From positions 1 through 64,000 of IMG/VR virus record IMGVR_UViG_3300028384_000991: a stretch of DNA of 64,000 nucleotides. One strand, 5' to 3'. Of this stretch, positions 1 through 7,051 are shown one piece after another. Under the pieces are notes generated by a model. It was not told the origin of the DNA and ran no database searches. It saw only the letters and a list, made by a program, of their open reading frames with translations. Numbering within the stretch: position 1 is the stretch's first letter; every line of letters starts with the position of its first letter. This DNA is from a virus. Position numbers and translations under genes: made by a program.

Positions 1-380
1 TCATCACCTTCTGGTGTTAATTCTGTTGGAATTTCTTCAGCAACTTCTTCGTCTGATGCTTCGTCAACTTCTTCGTCTTTTGTTTCGTCAACTTCTTCAT
101 CTTTTGCTTCGTCTACTTCCTCGTCTTTTGACTCGTCAGTTTTTTCGTCTTCATCAGTTGCTTCGTTAGTTTCTTCGTCATCATTTTTTGATGCTTCATC
201 TACTTCTTCGTCCTTGTCAGACTCTTTAACATCTAAGTCTTCCATGTCATCTTCAAGTAGATTTTCATAAATTGTTCTTGATTTTTCAACTACGATCTCG
301 TGGAACAGTTCTTCTGCACCTTTGCGATCTTCGTTAACTAATTTTTCGAGCATTTCCTCGAATTTGTTACGATCTGCCAT
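1..380 (-). CDS. Acidic prohead core/scaffold-like protein, partial
   Basis: The gene reads leftward from ATG at 378-380 and is cut by the window edge after about 126 codons. The N-terminus (MADRNKFEEMLEKLVNEDRK) is predicted helical. From about residue 55 it becomes a run of Asp, Glu and Lys with four tandem eight-residue KDEEVDEA-type units. A strong AGGAGG ribosome site sits 6 bases before the ATG, as expected for an abundant late product. In T4 the small acidic core proteins gp67 and gp68 lie just downstream of portal gene 20, and this gene has the same placement behind gp20 here. Position plus acidity suggest an internal scaffold-core role, with protein lost or cleaved during head maturation. 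The identity is by context and composition, not by a diagnostic motif. Confidence 0.55.
   Translation of the reverse strand, partial: MADRNKFEEMLEKLVNEDRKGAEELFHEIVVEKSRTIYENLLEDDMEDLDVKESDKDEEVDEASKNDDEETNEATDEDEKTDESKDEEVDEAKDEEVDETKDEEVDEASDEEVAEEIPTELTPEGD
33..128 (-). repeat. Four tandem 24-bp units encoding KDEEVDEA
   Basis: Units at 105-128, 81-104, 57-80 and 33-56 each encode an eight-residue acidic block: KDEEVDEA, KDEEVDET, KDEEVDEA and SDEEVAEE. They are in frame within the acidic core protein. Copy number could vary between related phages by slippage. Confidence 0.85.
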
Positions 381-496
381 TTTGGTACCTCCTGTAATGT
401 TTTATATATGGTAAGGCTGTCAATAATATTTACATATAATTGGAAATATACGCGGAAAACAGGCTCAAAACGCAGGATTTTGAAACCCGAATGTGA

Positions 497-1093
497 TTAG
501 TTGAAGTTTCTTTTGAACTCTTCAACTGTAATATGTGTTAGGTTTGAGAATTTTTGTAAACTTTTAGGTACGAAAATATCTCCTTCTTCTACTACTCTTA
601 TATATCTTTTTTTGCTATTTCTTTGCAATATAATGCCAACTTGGCGTTCCCAGTTACCAAAGTATGTTGCAGGATCTGTTGGTCTTTTGTAGTTAAAAGT
701 GCCTGCATATAGGTTATTTACAAGGTCTCCTGCTTTACCTGTACCTGTAGTTCCTTTAAAATCAAACCCTAAAATATACATTGTTTCATTGCCGTGTTCT
801 GTTGCTAAGTCCAATGCTGTAGGACCCGAACTCCATCCTTTAGACGGATTTAGAATTTTAAGATTTTGTATATCTGCAAACATTTTATTGTGGTTTGTAT
901 ATACTTTATGTGTCTTTTGCCAGCCTGTTTTTGCTATTTCTAATATCATTTTAGCATCAACAGCAACAAGATGATCAGGTTCAAACTCTCTGTAAAGAGC
1001 GTTACAACCGTAAATTTGTCCGATGTTTTTTAAGGGGTGTAAGTCTATTGGTCTTCTGCTGGTTCCGTTACCAACAACAAATGCTGTAGACAC
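497..1093 (-). CDS. Conserved phage protein, Rossmann-like, unknown function
   Basis: A 198-residue protein starting at GTG (1091-1093), with GGAG 8 bases upstream. The N-terminus, VVGNGTSRRPIDLHPL, has a glycine-turn pattern after a beta-strand, as in MptE/DUF115-like or sialyltransferase-like Rossmann folds. A later stretch, GPTALDLATEHGNETMYILGFDF, has the alternating strand-helix look of such a fold. It lies 13 bases after the 79-residue gene and before the prohead-core gene, inside the head-gene block. That position argues for a structural or assembly-associated function despite the enzyme-like fold. No catalytic residues can be assigned with confidence. Confidence 0.5.
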   Translation of the reverse strand: MSTAFVVGNGTSRRPIDLHPLKNIGQIYGCNALYREFEPDHLVAVDAKMILEIAKTGWQKTHKVYTNHNKMFADIQNLKILNPSKGWSSGPTALDLATEHGNETMYILGFDFKGTTGTGKAGDLVNNLYAGTFNYKRPTDPATYFGNWERQVGIILQRNSKKRYIRVVEEGDIFVPKSLQKFSNLTHITVEEFKRNFN

Positions 1094-1106
1094 TTGTTAA
1101 ACTCCG

Positions 1107-1346
1107 TTATACTTCAGGTTGTGATGCAATCCCGTACATCTGTCTTACAAAATGAAGTTCTTTTTGATTTTCTTCATTGTGAAATTCTGATGCTCTACGT
1201 GCTTTATTGATCTGACGGAGTGTTAGTCTTGTTTTGCGAGTATCATCTACTTTGATTACAGACTCATCATCTTGCGGATCGTAGGACTTGTCCTCGACCG
1301 GCTCTAAAGTTTCTTTGTCAAAATAAAATAATTCTCTCAATATCAT
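1107..1346 (-). CDS. Small conserved protein between gp20 and prohead genes
   Basis: A 79-residue protein starting at ATG 1344-1346. It is strongly charged, with the conserved-looking core DDTRKTRLTLRQINKARRAS followed by a predicted helix ending in FVRQMYG. Small proteins of this type occur next to the portal gene in marine T4-like phages, but I cannot name a function. A GGAC a few bases upstream of CTAAATAGTAAT-ATG may be its ribosome site. It is 14 bases downstream of gp20 and co-oriented with it, so probably co-transcribed. A role in portal or prohead assembly is a guess from location. Confidence 0.5.
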   Translation of the reverse strand: MILRELFYFDKETLEPVEDKSYDPQDDESVIKVDDTRKTRLTLRQINKARRASEFHNEENQKELHFVRQMYGIASQPEV

Positions 1347-1360
1347 ATTACTATTTAGTC

Positions 1361-3121
1361 CTATTGTGCTGGAGGTGCTTCTCCACCGCCTGCTGGTGGT
1401 GCACCTGTTGTTGTATCAGGTGCCGCGCCTGTACCGCCATCAACTGGTGCTGGTTCTGCTTCAGGATCAACGTCTTCCATGCCGCCCATGTCTGCATCCA
1501 TTCCTGCACCACTAATACCAACGCCACGCATTTCGCCTGCGGCATCAGTTGGTAATGGTTTTAGATTTTCATCATTTTCTTCACGCCACATACGTTCGTT
1601 CTCTGCAATCTCTTCTTCTGTTAAACCCAAGAAACGTTTCATTGCATAACGATTTGATAAAAACGGAATTGCTTGGATTTGTGTAAATGTTGGAATACGT
1701 ACATTATCAAGTTCACTTTGTCTGTAACTTGCAAAGTTCATAGGTGGTTCAATCTTAAGATCAAACATACTAATATCAATATTAACACCTTTTTCTAACA
1801 AATAACGTTTAAATTCTTGGTTAAATTCTTCTGTAACAAGGTTTTGTAAACGTTCACAGTACTTGTTAAAGCGTAGTTCTTGAATGTATGCTGTACCAAC
1901 TCTACCATCGTTGTATTGACTTTGTCCTTCATCCTGTGCCGCACTTGGTAAGTATGAACTTGGAATACGTAAACCTCTAATAAGTTTATTAGTAAAGTAT
2001 TTTAAATCATCAATTTCACCTAAGTTAGTACCACCAGGTAGTGTTTCAACTTTAGATCCACGTCCTTCTGCTGTTTGTGGAAAGAAATAGTCTTCGTTAG
2101 TTGATAATGGATTGTACGCACTATCAATAACACTTGTTGAACCGCCCGATGCACTTGGAATACGTCTTTGATGAATTTCTGTTTTAACACGCTCAACAAA
2201 TTGCATTGCCAAGTGTGATGGCATATTACCTACATCAATATAGAACACACGTCTTTCTGGTGCTCTCTGTGTACGATAAATGATAATAGCATCTTCAAGT
2301 AATTCTTTTTGTTTGTAAACTTTAAAAATTGATTCTAACAGTGAATTACCAAATGGATAGTTGTTGTCTAAACCTTCTGATAGTGATAGGTGTACAACGT
2401 GTTCTGCATCAATTGCAAATTCTCTTTGTCCTGTTTGGAATCTTGAACCTGCCTGTGAAGTTCCAGTATTTCCTACCATACCCTGTGCGCCACCACTTTG
2501 ATAACCTGTAGAAGGTTGTGAAGCGCCGCCGCCTGTTACATTTCCTGATGTAACATATGGGTCAGTGATTACTTGATCTCTAAAGTTAAAATTAATATCT
2601 TTAATGATATACTGTTCTGGTTTTTTACCTTCTGATTCATTTACAATAATACGAGAAACTTTTGCAGGATCAATGTAATACCATTTTTTAGTTTCTGGAT
2701 CTCTTACAAAGAATGCATCTCCGTATTTGAATACATTACGTAAGATACGAAACATCTTAGTATCAAACTTTTGTAACTTGCTCCATTGCTGTAGGTATTG
2801 ACTTAATATTTTAACTTCTGTGTTTGTTGCTTTACTATTAAAGTGTAAATTAAAACTTGTGTGATTAGCAGGATTTTTTTGAGAACAAAACTCTGCAAGA
2901 ATATCCAAAGCCGCATTGACTTCAGAGTCGTTATCCATTACATTATATTGACCATAGCGTTCAACACGATTTGGTGAACCTACGTATACGTCTGGAAGAT
3001 ATGATGAATAATTAGAACGGGCAGGACCTGGTTCTGCGCCGCCTCGTCCACTAAATGGACTCATTGTACCCATGCTGTTATCAGCAGTTGGTACATTAGT
3101 AAAGTATCTTTTCCAACTCAT
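1361..3121 (-). CDS. gp20: Portal vertex protein gp20
   Basis: A 586-residue protein (T4 gp20 is about 520) forming the dodecameric portal through which DNA is packaged and where head joins neck. The segment at residues 41-83, YLPDVYVGSPNRVERYGQYN then VMDNDSEVNAALDILAEF, is the conserved portal region used in marine g20 surveys. Further conserved blocks follow (FRILRNVFKYGDAFFVRD; the RAPERRVFYIDVGNMP region). The C-terminal 60 or so residues from about 528 are a Gly/Pro/Ala/Asp-rich tail not present in T4 and probably disordered. The start at 3121 is 3 bases after the upstream stop, with AGGA inside the end of that gene, implying coupling to the tape-measure-like gene. Confidence 0.93.
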   Translation of the reverse strand: MSWKRYFTNVPTADNSMGTMSPFSGRGGAEPGPARSNYSSYLPDVYVGSPNRVERYGQYNVMDNDSEVNAALDILAEFCSQKNPANHTSFNLHFNSKATNTEVKILSQYLQQWSKLQKFDTKMFRILRNVFKYGDAFFVRDPETKKWYYIDPAKVSRIIVNESEGKKPEQYIIKDINFNFRDQVITDPYVTSGNVTGGGASQPSTGYQSGGAQGMVGNTGTSQAGSRFQTGQREFAIDAEHVVHLSLSEGLDNNYPFGNSLLESIFKVYKQKELLEDAIIIYRTQRAPERRVFYIDVGNMPSHLAMQFVERVKTEIHQRRIPSASGGSTSVIDSAYNPLSTNEDYFFPQTAEGRGSKVETLPGGTNLGEIDDLKYFTNKLIRGLRIPSSYLPSAAQDEGQSQYNDGRVGTAYIQELRFNKYCERLQNLVTEEFNQEFKRYLLEKGVNIDISMFDLKIEPPMNFASYRQSELDNVRIPTFTQIQAIPFLSNRYAMKRFLGLTEEEIAENERMWREENDENLKPLPTDAAGEMRGVGISGAGMDADMGGMEDVDPEAEPAPVDGGTGAAPDTTTGAPPAGGGEAPPAQ

Positions 3122-3124
3122 ATC

Positions 3125-5587
3125 TTATCCTAATCCTTTCAACAAGTTACCTTGTAATCCTTTAATAGCAGATAACTGTGCTTTAAGAAGTCTATTTTGT
3201 TCATATAATAATTCAGCAACAGCACTACTCATGTCGCCGCCCATAGTATTTACATCGGCGGTTGCCATCGCTCCGTCTTTTCCGGCAATAGCCTGAGTCA
3301 ATGCAGGATCCATTTTTTCTACTTCTGTGGGCGACGGCATCATAGCAGTTGTAACTTGATCTGGACTGTAACCTGCTAATTTACGTTTTTCGTCTTCAGT
3401 AAGTGGAATTCCTGTAACTTCTGATTTGGTTTCGGCAATTTTTTTCTCTGCTTCGTCTTCGTCATCGTCACCACCAAACCAACTAAATGGATTCAATGCT
3501 TTAATTTTACCCCAAATCCAATCTACAGTCTCACCAATCCATCCAAACATTCCACTGATAACATTGTATATTGTATTAATTGGAGTTTTAACCTTGTCAT
3601 AGATCCAAGAAAATATATCTCCAATCCAACCAAACATAGTTCCTATTACACTCCATAAGCCGCTGACTATTGGTTCTACTTTACCCCATATCCATTTAAA
3701 CATATCACCTATTTTTTCAAAAACAAAGAACATCATATCTAATGCTTCACCTACCCAACTTTTGATTGTTTCCCAACCAAAGATTGCCGCCAGTGCTAAA
3801 CCAATTGCAAGGAATGGTGCTATAATTGGACCCACTATGGCTCCTACAATAGTGCCTAACAATCCAACAACGAGTTTGGTTACAACTATTCCTGCTAAGG
3901 CTCCGATAGTACCAGCAATTAATTTTCCAATGTGTTTAGTAAAGAAATCTCCAAACCAACTTCCAAAAATTGTACCAATCTTTTCCATCGCTCTTGACAA
4001 TGCTGGAGCAAGTTTTTCTTCCCAGATTGTTGAAAAGAATTTACCCAAATCACCATCAGCCGCTTTCCAAGCATCTTTCAAGAACCCTGCAAACTCGTCA
4101 ATATATACAAGGGCATCTTCCATTACCTTGCCAATAGAATCTGTTAAACCTTCACCGTTATCAGTAAACCATTTAAGTAAATCACCAAACTTGTCGCCTA
4201 ATTTATCAAGAACACCGCTGTCGAGCAAGGCTTTCATAATTTTTGATCTAATCTCAGCAATCTTTGTTTCAAAGTTTGCAAGTTGGCTGGTCATCTTGTC
4301 GCGTTCTTTTTGTTCTTCTTCCATTTTTTTGAAATCAGCATTTCGATACTTGGTAGAGAACTTGTTATATTCTGCCATACCGCTCATCATTTCGCCAAAG
4401 CCGTCTTTGCCCATTAATGATTGAACCATAGCAGGATCCATCGATTTAACAAAGTCGTTAATCTGTGGACCAAACGCCGCCATCTTCTTGGCATATTCTT
4501 CTTGGCTTAAACTACCGTTGGCCATTTGTACTTGCAAGTCTTGGAATCCTGGAATTGTTGCCGCAAGTTTTTGTGCAAGTGGTGTTTGTGCTACACCGTC
4601 TGCCATGTCTTTGATTGCGTTACTAAAGCCAGGAAGTTCTGAATCCACAAACGCAATATTACTTTGAAAGTTTTCTAAAGCCTTACCTGACAGTTTACTT
4701 GCCATAACTTGTACGTTTGCTTCTGCCGCTTGTTTCTTAAGTAATGCTTCTGCTTCTTTACGTGATTTACCTGTAACTTTTGCAAGTCTGTCAATCTGCA
4801 TTAAGTAATCTTCAGAACCTTTTCTAAGTTCTGCTTGACTCATGCCAGATAGTCTGCCTTGCATTGCTAACTGATCCATGTATTCTACAGTGTGTTCGTT
4901 AAGAGCCTCAAAAGTAAAACCCATGCCTTGGAAATCTTTGTTACTATTTCTTATCTGTCTTGTTAGTAATCCAAACTGTTTTGCACCTTCTGTAGTTGTG
5001 CCTCCTAACAACATCATGTTTTGTGAATTTTGTCCTACAAATTCTGTAAACTGTGCTACACCCATACCAGCATCAGTTGCCGCTCTGGTTAATCCTAAAA
5101 CGCTGTTACCAAAACCTGCACCAACTTCTGATAAGTCTCTAAAATTATCAACCTGTCCTTCTAACATACTTGTTAATCCACCAAGTGCATTTCCAACAAT
5201 AGGAATATGCTGAAGAAAGTCTGACATTCTGTTACCGCCGGAAATTAATTCCATTGCTAACCCTTGGGCACTTGTAGCGGCCATTCCAAATGCGCCGCTA
5301 ACCATACCGCCTATCAGTTTTAGACCATTTCCAAAATCTTGTAGTGCAGTTGTTGTGTTGTTTATTTCGTCAGTGTATTTTCCTGTGCTTTTTGTTGCTT
5401 TTTGCATAATGCCAGCAAAACCGCCTTGTGCGCCGCCGCCTGCGCCACCTCCGGCACCGCCTGCGCCGCCGCCAGAACTACTCCCCTTGCCTTGTAAGGC
5501 ACGAAGTATTTCCTTCATTGTTGATTCTTCGGCCGCGTTTTTTGCTTCTACGACTCCAAACCCTGGTATATCTACCTGAACTGCCAT
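3125..5587 (-). CDS. Tape-measure-like tail protein
   Basis: An 820-residue protein with the features of a phage tail tape measure. It has a Gly-rich linker at about residues 33-58, long helical/coiled stretches (about 60-500), and a strongly hydrophobic segment at about 542-606 (LIAGTIGALAGIVVTKLVVG and on) that could insert in the host membrane. From about 615 to 700, amphipathic Trp-rich repeats of the form MFGWIG..WI..KV/IK recur. In T4 the equivalent is gp29 (590 residues); I infer the role from architecture rather than from a signature. It is immediately upstream of gp20 and divergent from gp26 across a 67-base gap. An alternative is another internal or ejected virion protein. Confidence 0.6.
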   Translation of the reverse strand: MAVQVDIPGFGVVEAKNAAEESTMKEILRALQGKGSSSGGGAGGAGGGAGGGAQGGFAGIMQKATKSTGKYTDEINNTTTALQDFGNGLKLIGGMVSGAFGMAATSAQGLAMELISGGNRMSDFLQHIPIVGNALGGLTSMLEGQVDNFRDLSEVGAGFGNSVLGLTRAATDAGMGVAQFTEFVGQNSQNMMLLGGTTTEGAKQFGLLTRQIRNSNKDFQGMGFTFEALNEHTVEYMDQLAMQGRLSGMSQAELRKGSEDYLMQIDRLAKVTGKSRKEAEALLKKQAAEANVQVMASKLSGKALENFQSNIAFVDSELPGFSNAIKDMADGVAQTPLAQKLAATIPGFQDLQVQMANGSLSQEEYAKKMAAFGPQINDFVKSMDPAMVQSLMGKDGFGEMMSGMAEYNKFSTKYRNADFKKMEEEQKERDKMTSQLANFETKIAEIRSKIMKALLDSGVLDKLGDKFGDLLKWFTDNGEGLTDSIGKVMEDALVYIDEFAGFLKDAWKAADGDLGKFFSTIWEEKLAPALSRAMEKIGTIFGSWFGDFFTKHIGKLIAGTIGALAGIVVTKLVVGLLGTIVGAIVGPIIAPFLAIGLALAAIFGWETIKSWVGEALDMMFFVFEKIGDMFKWIWGKVEPIVSGLWSVIGTMFGWIGDIFSWIYDKVKTPINTIYNVISGMFGWIGETVDWIWGKIKALNPFSWFGGDDDEDEAEKKIAETKSEVTGIPLTEDEKRKLAGYSPDQVTTAMMPSPTEVEKMDPALTQAIAGKDGAMATADVNTMGGDMSSAVAELLYEQNRLLKAQLSAIKGLQGNLLKGLG

Positions 5588-5588
5588 T

Positions 5589-5622
5589 AATTAAGTACTC
5601 ACTTTATTATACACTATAAATA
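5589..5622 (+). promoter_or_regulatory. Extended T4-type late promoter for gp26
   Basis: TATAAATA at 5615-5622 is an exact match to the T4 late promoter core recognised by gp55-containing RNA polymerase. Thirteen bases upstream lies AATTAAGTACTCA (5589-5601). The same 13-mer occurs at the same distance before the gp6 late element. The gp26 ATG follows at 5655 behind AGGAG (5644-5648). Confidence 0.75.
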
Positions 5623-5654
5623 TATGTGCTAATACTATTTAGCAGGAGAAAAAA

Positions 5655-6554
5655 ATGGCAGAAAATAATACACCACGAGGCCCTATACCAATTCAGCCTC
5701 AAGGTCAAAACCCGCTGGCAAAACACTTTAGACAGCCTAAGATCTATCTTAGATTGCCTACAGGCGGCAAGTACTGGCCGGAAGGTTCAATTGATATGCC
5801 TGAAAACGGTGAGTTGCCAGTCTATTCAATGACCGCAAAAGACGAATTGGTCTTGAAAACTCCAGACGCACTTATTAACGGTCAATCAACTGTTAATATG
5901 ATTAAGAGTTGTATTCCAGCAATTAAAGATGGTTTTGCAATTCCAAGTTTGGATCTTGATGCAATCCTTGTTGCAATTAGAATTGCAACCTACGGAGAAA
6001 CATTAACAATTAGTACTGAAATTCCAAATACAAAGATTGAAAAAGAATATCAGGTTAACTTAGTTGAACTTTTAGATACTATGCAAACAAGAGTGTGGGA
6101 AGACCGCATTCATAGTCATGGTTTTACATTTGTGTTAAGGCCAAGTAACTATCTACAGTTTACCCAAGCGGCTTTAAAAGCATTTGAAGAACAGAGGATG
6201 GTTAAATCAATTGACGACTCTGAACTTAATGAAGAAGAAAAGTTAGCGAAGTTTAATGTTAGTTTTCAAAAACTAACACAACACAACTTAGAGATGGTTG
6301 TTCAACAGGTTGTTAGTGTACAGTTTCAAAATGAAGAACCAGTTACCAATGTAAATCATATTAGAGATTTCTTTGAAGGAACAGATGGTGAAATTTTTGA
6401 GGCTGTAAAAGAACATCTTGAAAAAATGAAGAACGAGTTTAACATCAAGCCACTTACAGTGATTACTGATGAAGAGGAACGTAAAGCAGGTGCTCCAGAA
6501 AAATTTGAAGTACCTATCTCGTTTGATCAATCAAATTTTTTCGCACGTCGATAG
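5655..6554 (+). CDS. gp26: gp26 baseplate/tail-assembly protein (T4_baseplate family)
   Basis: A 299-residue protein. Residues 21-75 (LAKHFRQPKIYLRLPTGGKY, then WPEGSIDMPENGELPVYSMT and AKDELVLKTPDALINGQS) followed by CIPAIKDGF and DAILVAIRIATYG are the hallmark of the T4 gp26 family. T4 gp26 (208 residues) is needed for baseplate-hub assembly but is hard to find in the finished tail, which fits an assembly factor. ATG at 5655 follows AGGAG and a late promoter. It diverges from the tape-measure-like gene, the usual neighbour of tail-assembly chaperones in other phages. The 3' end carries a slippery run leading into a -1 frame extension (see next entries). Confidence 0.88.
   Translation: MAENNTPRGPIPIQPQGQNPLAKHFRQPKIYLRLPTGGKYWPEGSIDMPENGELPVYSMTAKDELVLKTPDALINGQSTVNMIKSCIPAIKDGFAIPSLDLDAILVAIRIATYGETLTISTEIPNTKIEKEYQVNLVELLDTMQTRVWEDRIHSHGFTFVLRPSNYLQFTQAALKAFEEQRMVKSIDDSELNEEEKLAKFNVSFQKLTQHNLEMVVQQVVSVQFQNEEPVTNVNHIRDFFEGTDGEIFEAVKEHLEKMKNEFNIKPLTVITDEEERKAGAPEKFEVPISFDQSNFFARR
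6533..6542 (+). other. Candidate -1 ribosomal frameshift site
   Basis: The gp26 zero frame reads AAT TTT TTC here. Both A-AAT-TTT (6533-6539) and T-TTT-TTC (6536-6542) fit the X-XXY-YYZ slippery pattern. A -1 slip enters an open frame that runs to 6772 and encodes a conserved-looking domain lacking any ATG, GTG or TTG near its start. I see only a weak hairpin (ACGT/ACGT, 6545-6548 with 6556-6559) downstream, so the stimulator, if any, is unclear. Confidence 0.65.
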
Positions 6555-6772
6555 CACGTCTGCCTCTTGACCAAATCTTAAAGGAAACTAAACGCCTTGA
6601 AGATGAGTCTAAGCAAATCAAACATGACCTTCTAAAAATTGTTTGGTATATGCGAGGCGGCGTAACATTGACTGAAGCATATGAATTTGGTCCAGAAGAT
6701 CGTGAAATTGTAAAAAAAGTTATCGACGATAATCTTGAAACAACTAAGAAATCAGGACTACCATTCTTTTAA
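6542..6772 (+). CDS. gp51-like extension of gp26, reached by -1 frameshift
   Basis: This frame encodes about 76 residues after the slip: LPLDQILKETKRLEDE, then IKHDLLKIVWYMRGGVTLTE and ending NLETTKKSGLPFF. It is conserved-looking and helix-rich, like the assembly proteins following gp26 in T4-like phages (gp51 type), though far shorter than T4 gp51 (about 250 residues). The frame opens at 6527 and contains no ATG, GTG or TTG before the ATG inside VWYMRGG at about 6653, which would remove half the domain. With the slippery run at 6533-6542 this gives a gp26-fusion of about 372 residues beside the 299-residue gp26. The arrangement is that of tail-assembly chaperone pairs such as lambda G/GT. 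Alternatively it starts at a rare ATC, ATA or CTG codon. The stop at 6772 abuts the convergent stop at 6773. Confidence 0.68.
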   Translation, partial: RTSIARLPLDQILKETKRLEDESKQIKHDLLKIVWYMRGGVTLTEAYEFGPEDREIVKKVIDDNLETTKKSGLPFF

Positions 6773-7045
6773 TTACTGAATGGTAGCGCCTTGTTTTGAA
6801 GTGTCTTGGAATCTTGTTCCTGCTTTCGCACCGCTCGGTGCTGGTGCAGTTGCCGCTGTTGCCGCTTTCGATTTTAATTGTTTTGTTACTTGAGCATCTT
6901 TAGTTTTTGCTTTAACACCTGGTGATGTTAGTTGATCTTTAACAAGTTTAGCAACATTTGCTTTTTGAATTTCTTTAGCAAGTTCTTCAAGATCTGGTCT
7001 ACCAAGTCCTGGTGAGTCAGCACTTGCGGCTTTTGCTGTTTGCAT
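6773..7045 (-). CDS. Small Ala/Lys-rich protein, unknown
   Basis: A 90-residue basic, low-complexity protein (MQTAKAASADSPGLGRPDLE, then KAKTKDAQVTKQLKSKAATA). One predicted helix around residues 15-40 (DLEELAKEIQKANVAKLVKD) is the only structured-looking part. It is the last of three co-oriented Ala/Gly-rich genes, with 6 bases between the previous stop and its ATG. No Shine-Dalgarno is visible; the preceding bases are AATAAATAAAT. Its stop at 6773 directly abuts the convergent gp26/gp51-like stop. A virion-internal or DNA-associated role is possible from its composition. Confidence 0.45.
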   Translation of the reverse strand: MQTAKAASADSPGLGRPDLEELAKEIQKANVAKLVKDQLTSPGVKAKTKDAQVTKQLKSKAATAATAPAPSGAKAGTRFQDTSKQGATIQ

Positions 7046-7051
7046 ATTTAT

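Noticed and set aside
3762-4424. Plus-strand 220-codon frame in the tape-measure-like gene
   Set aside because: Shadow frame opposite a clear gene; repetitive Ile/Pro/Ser composition caused by complementing a helical protein.
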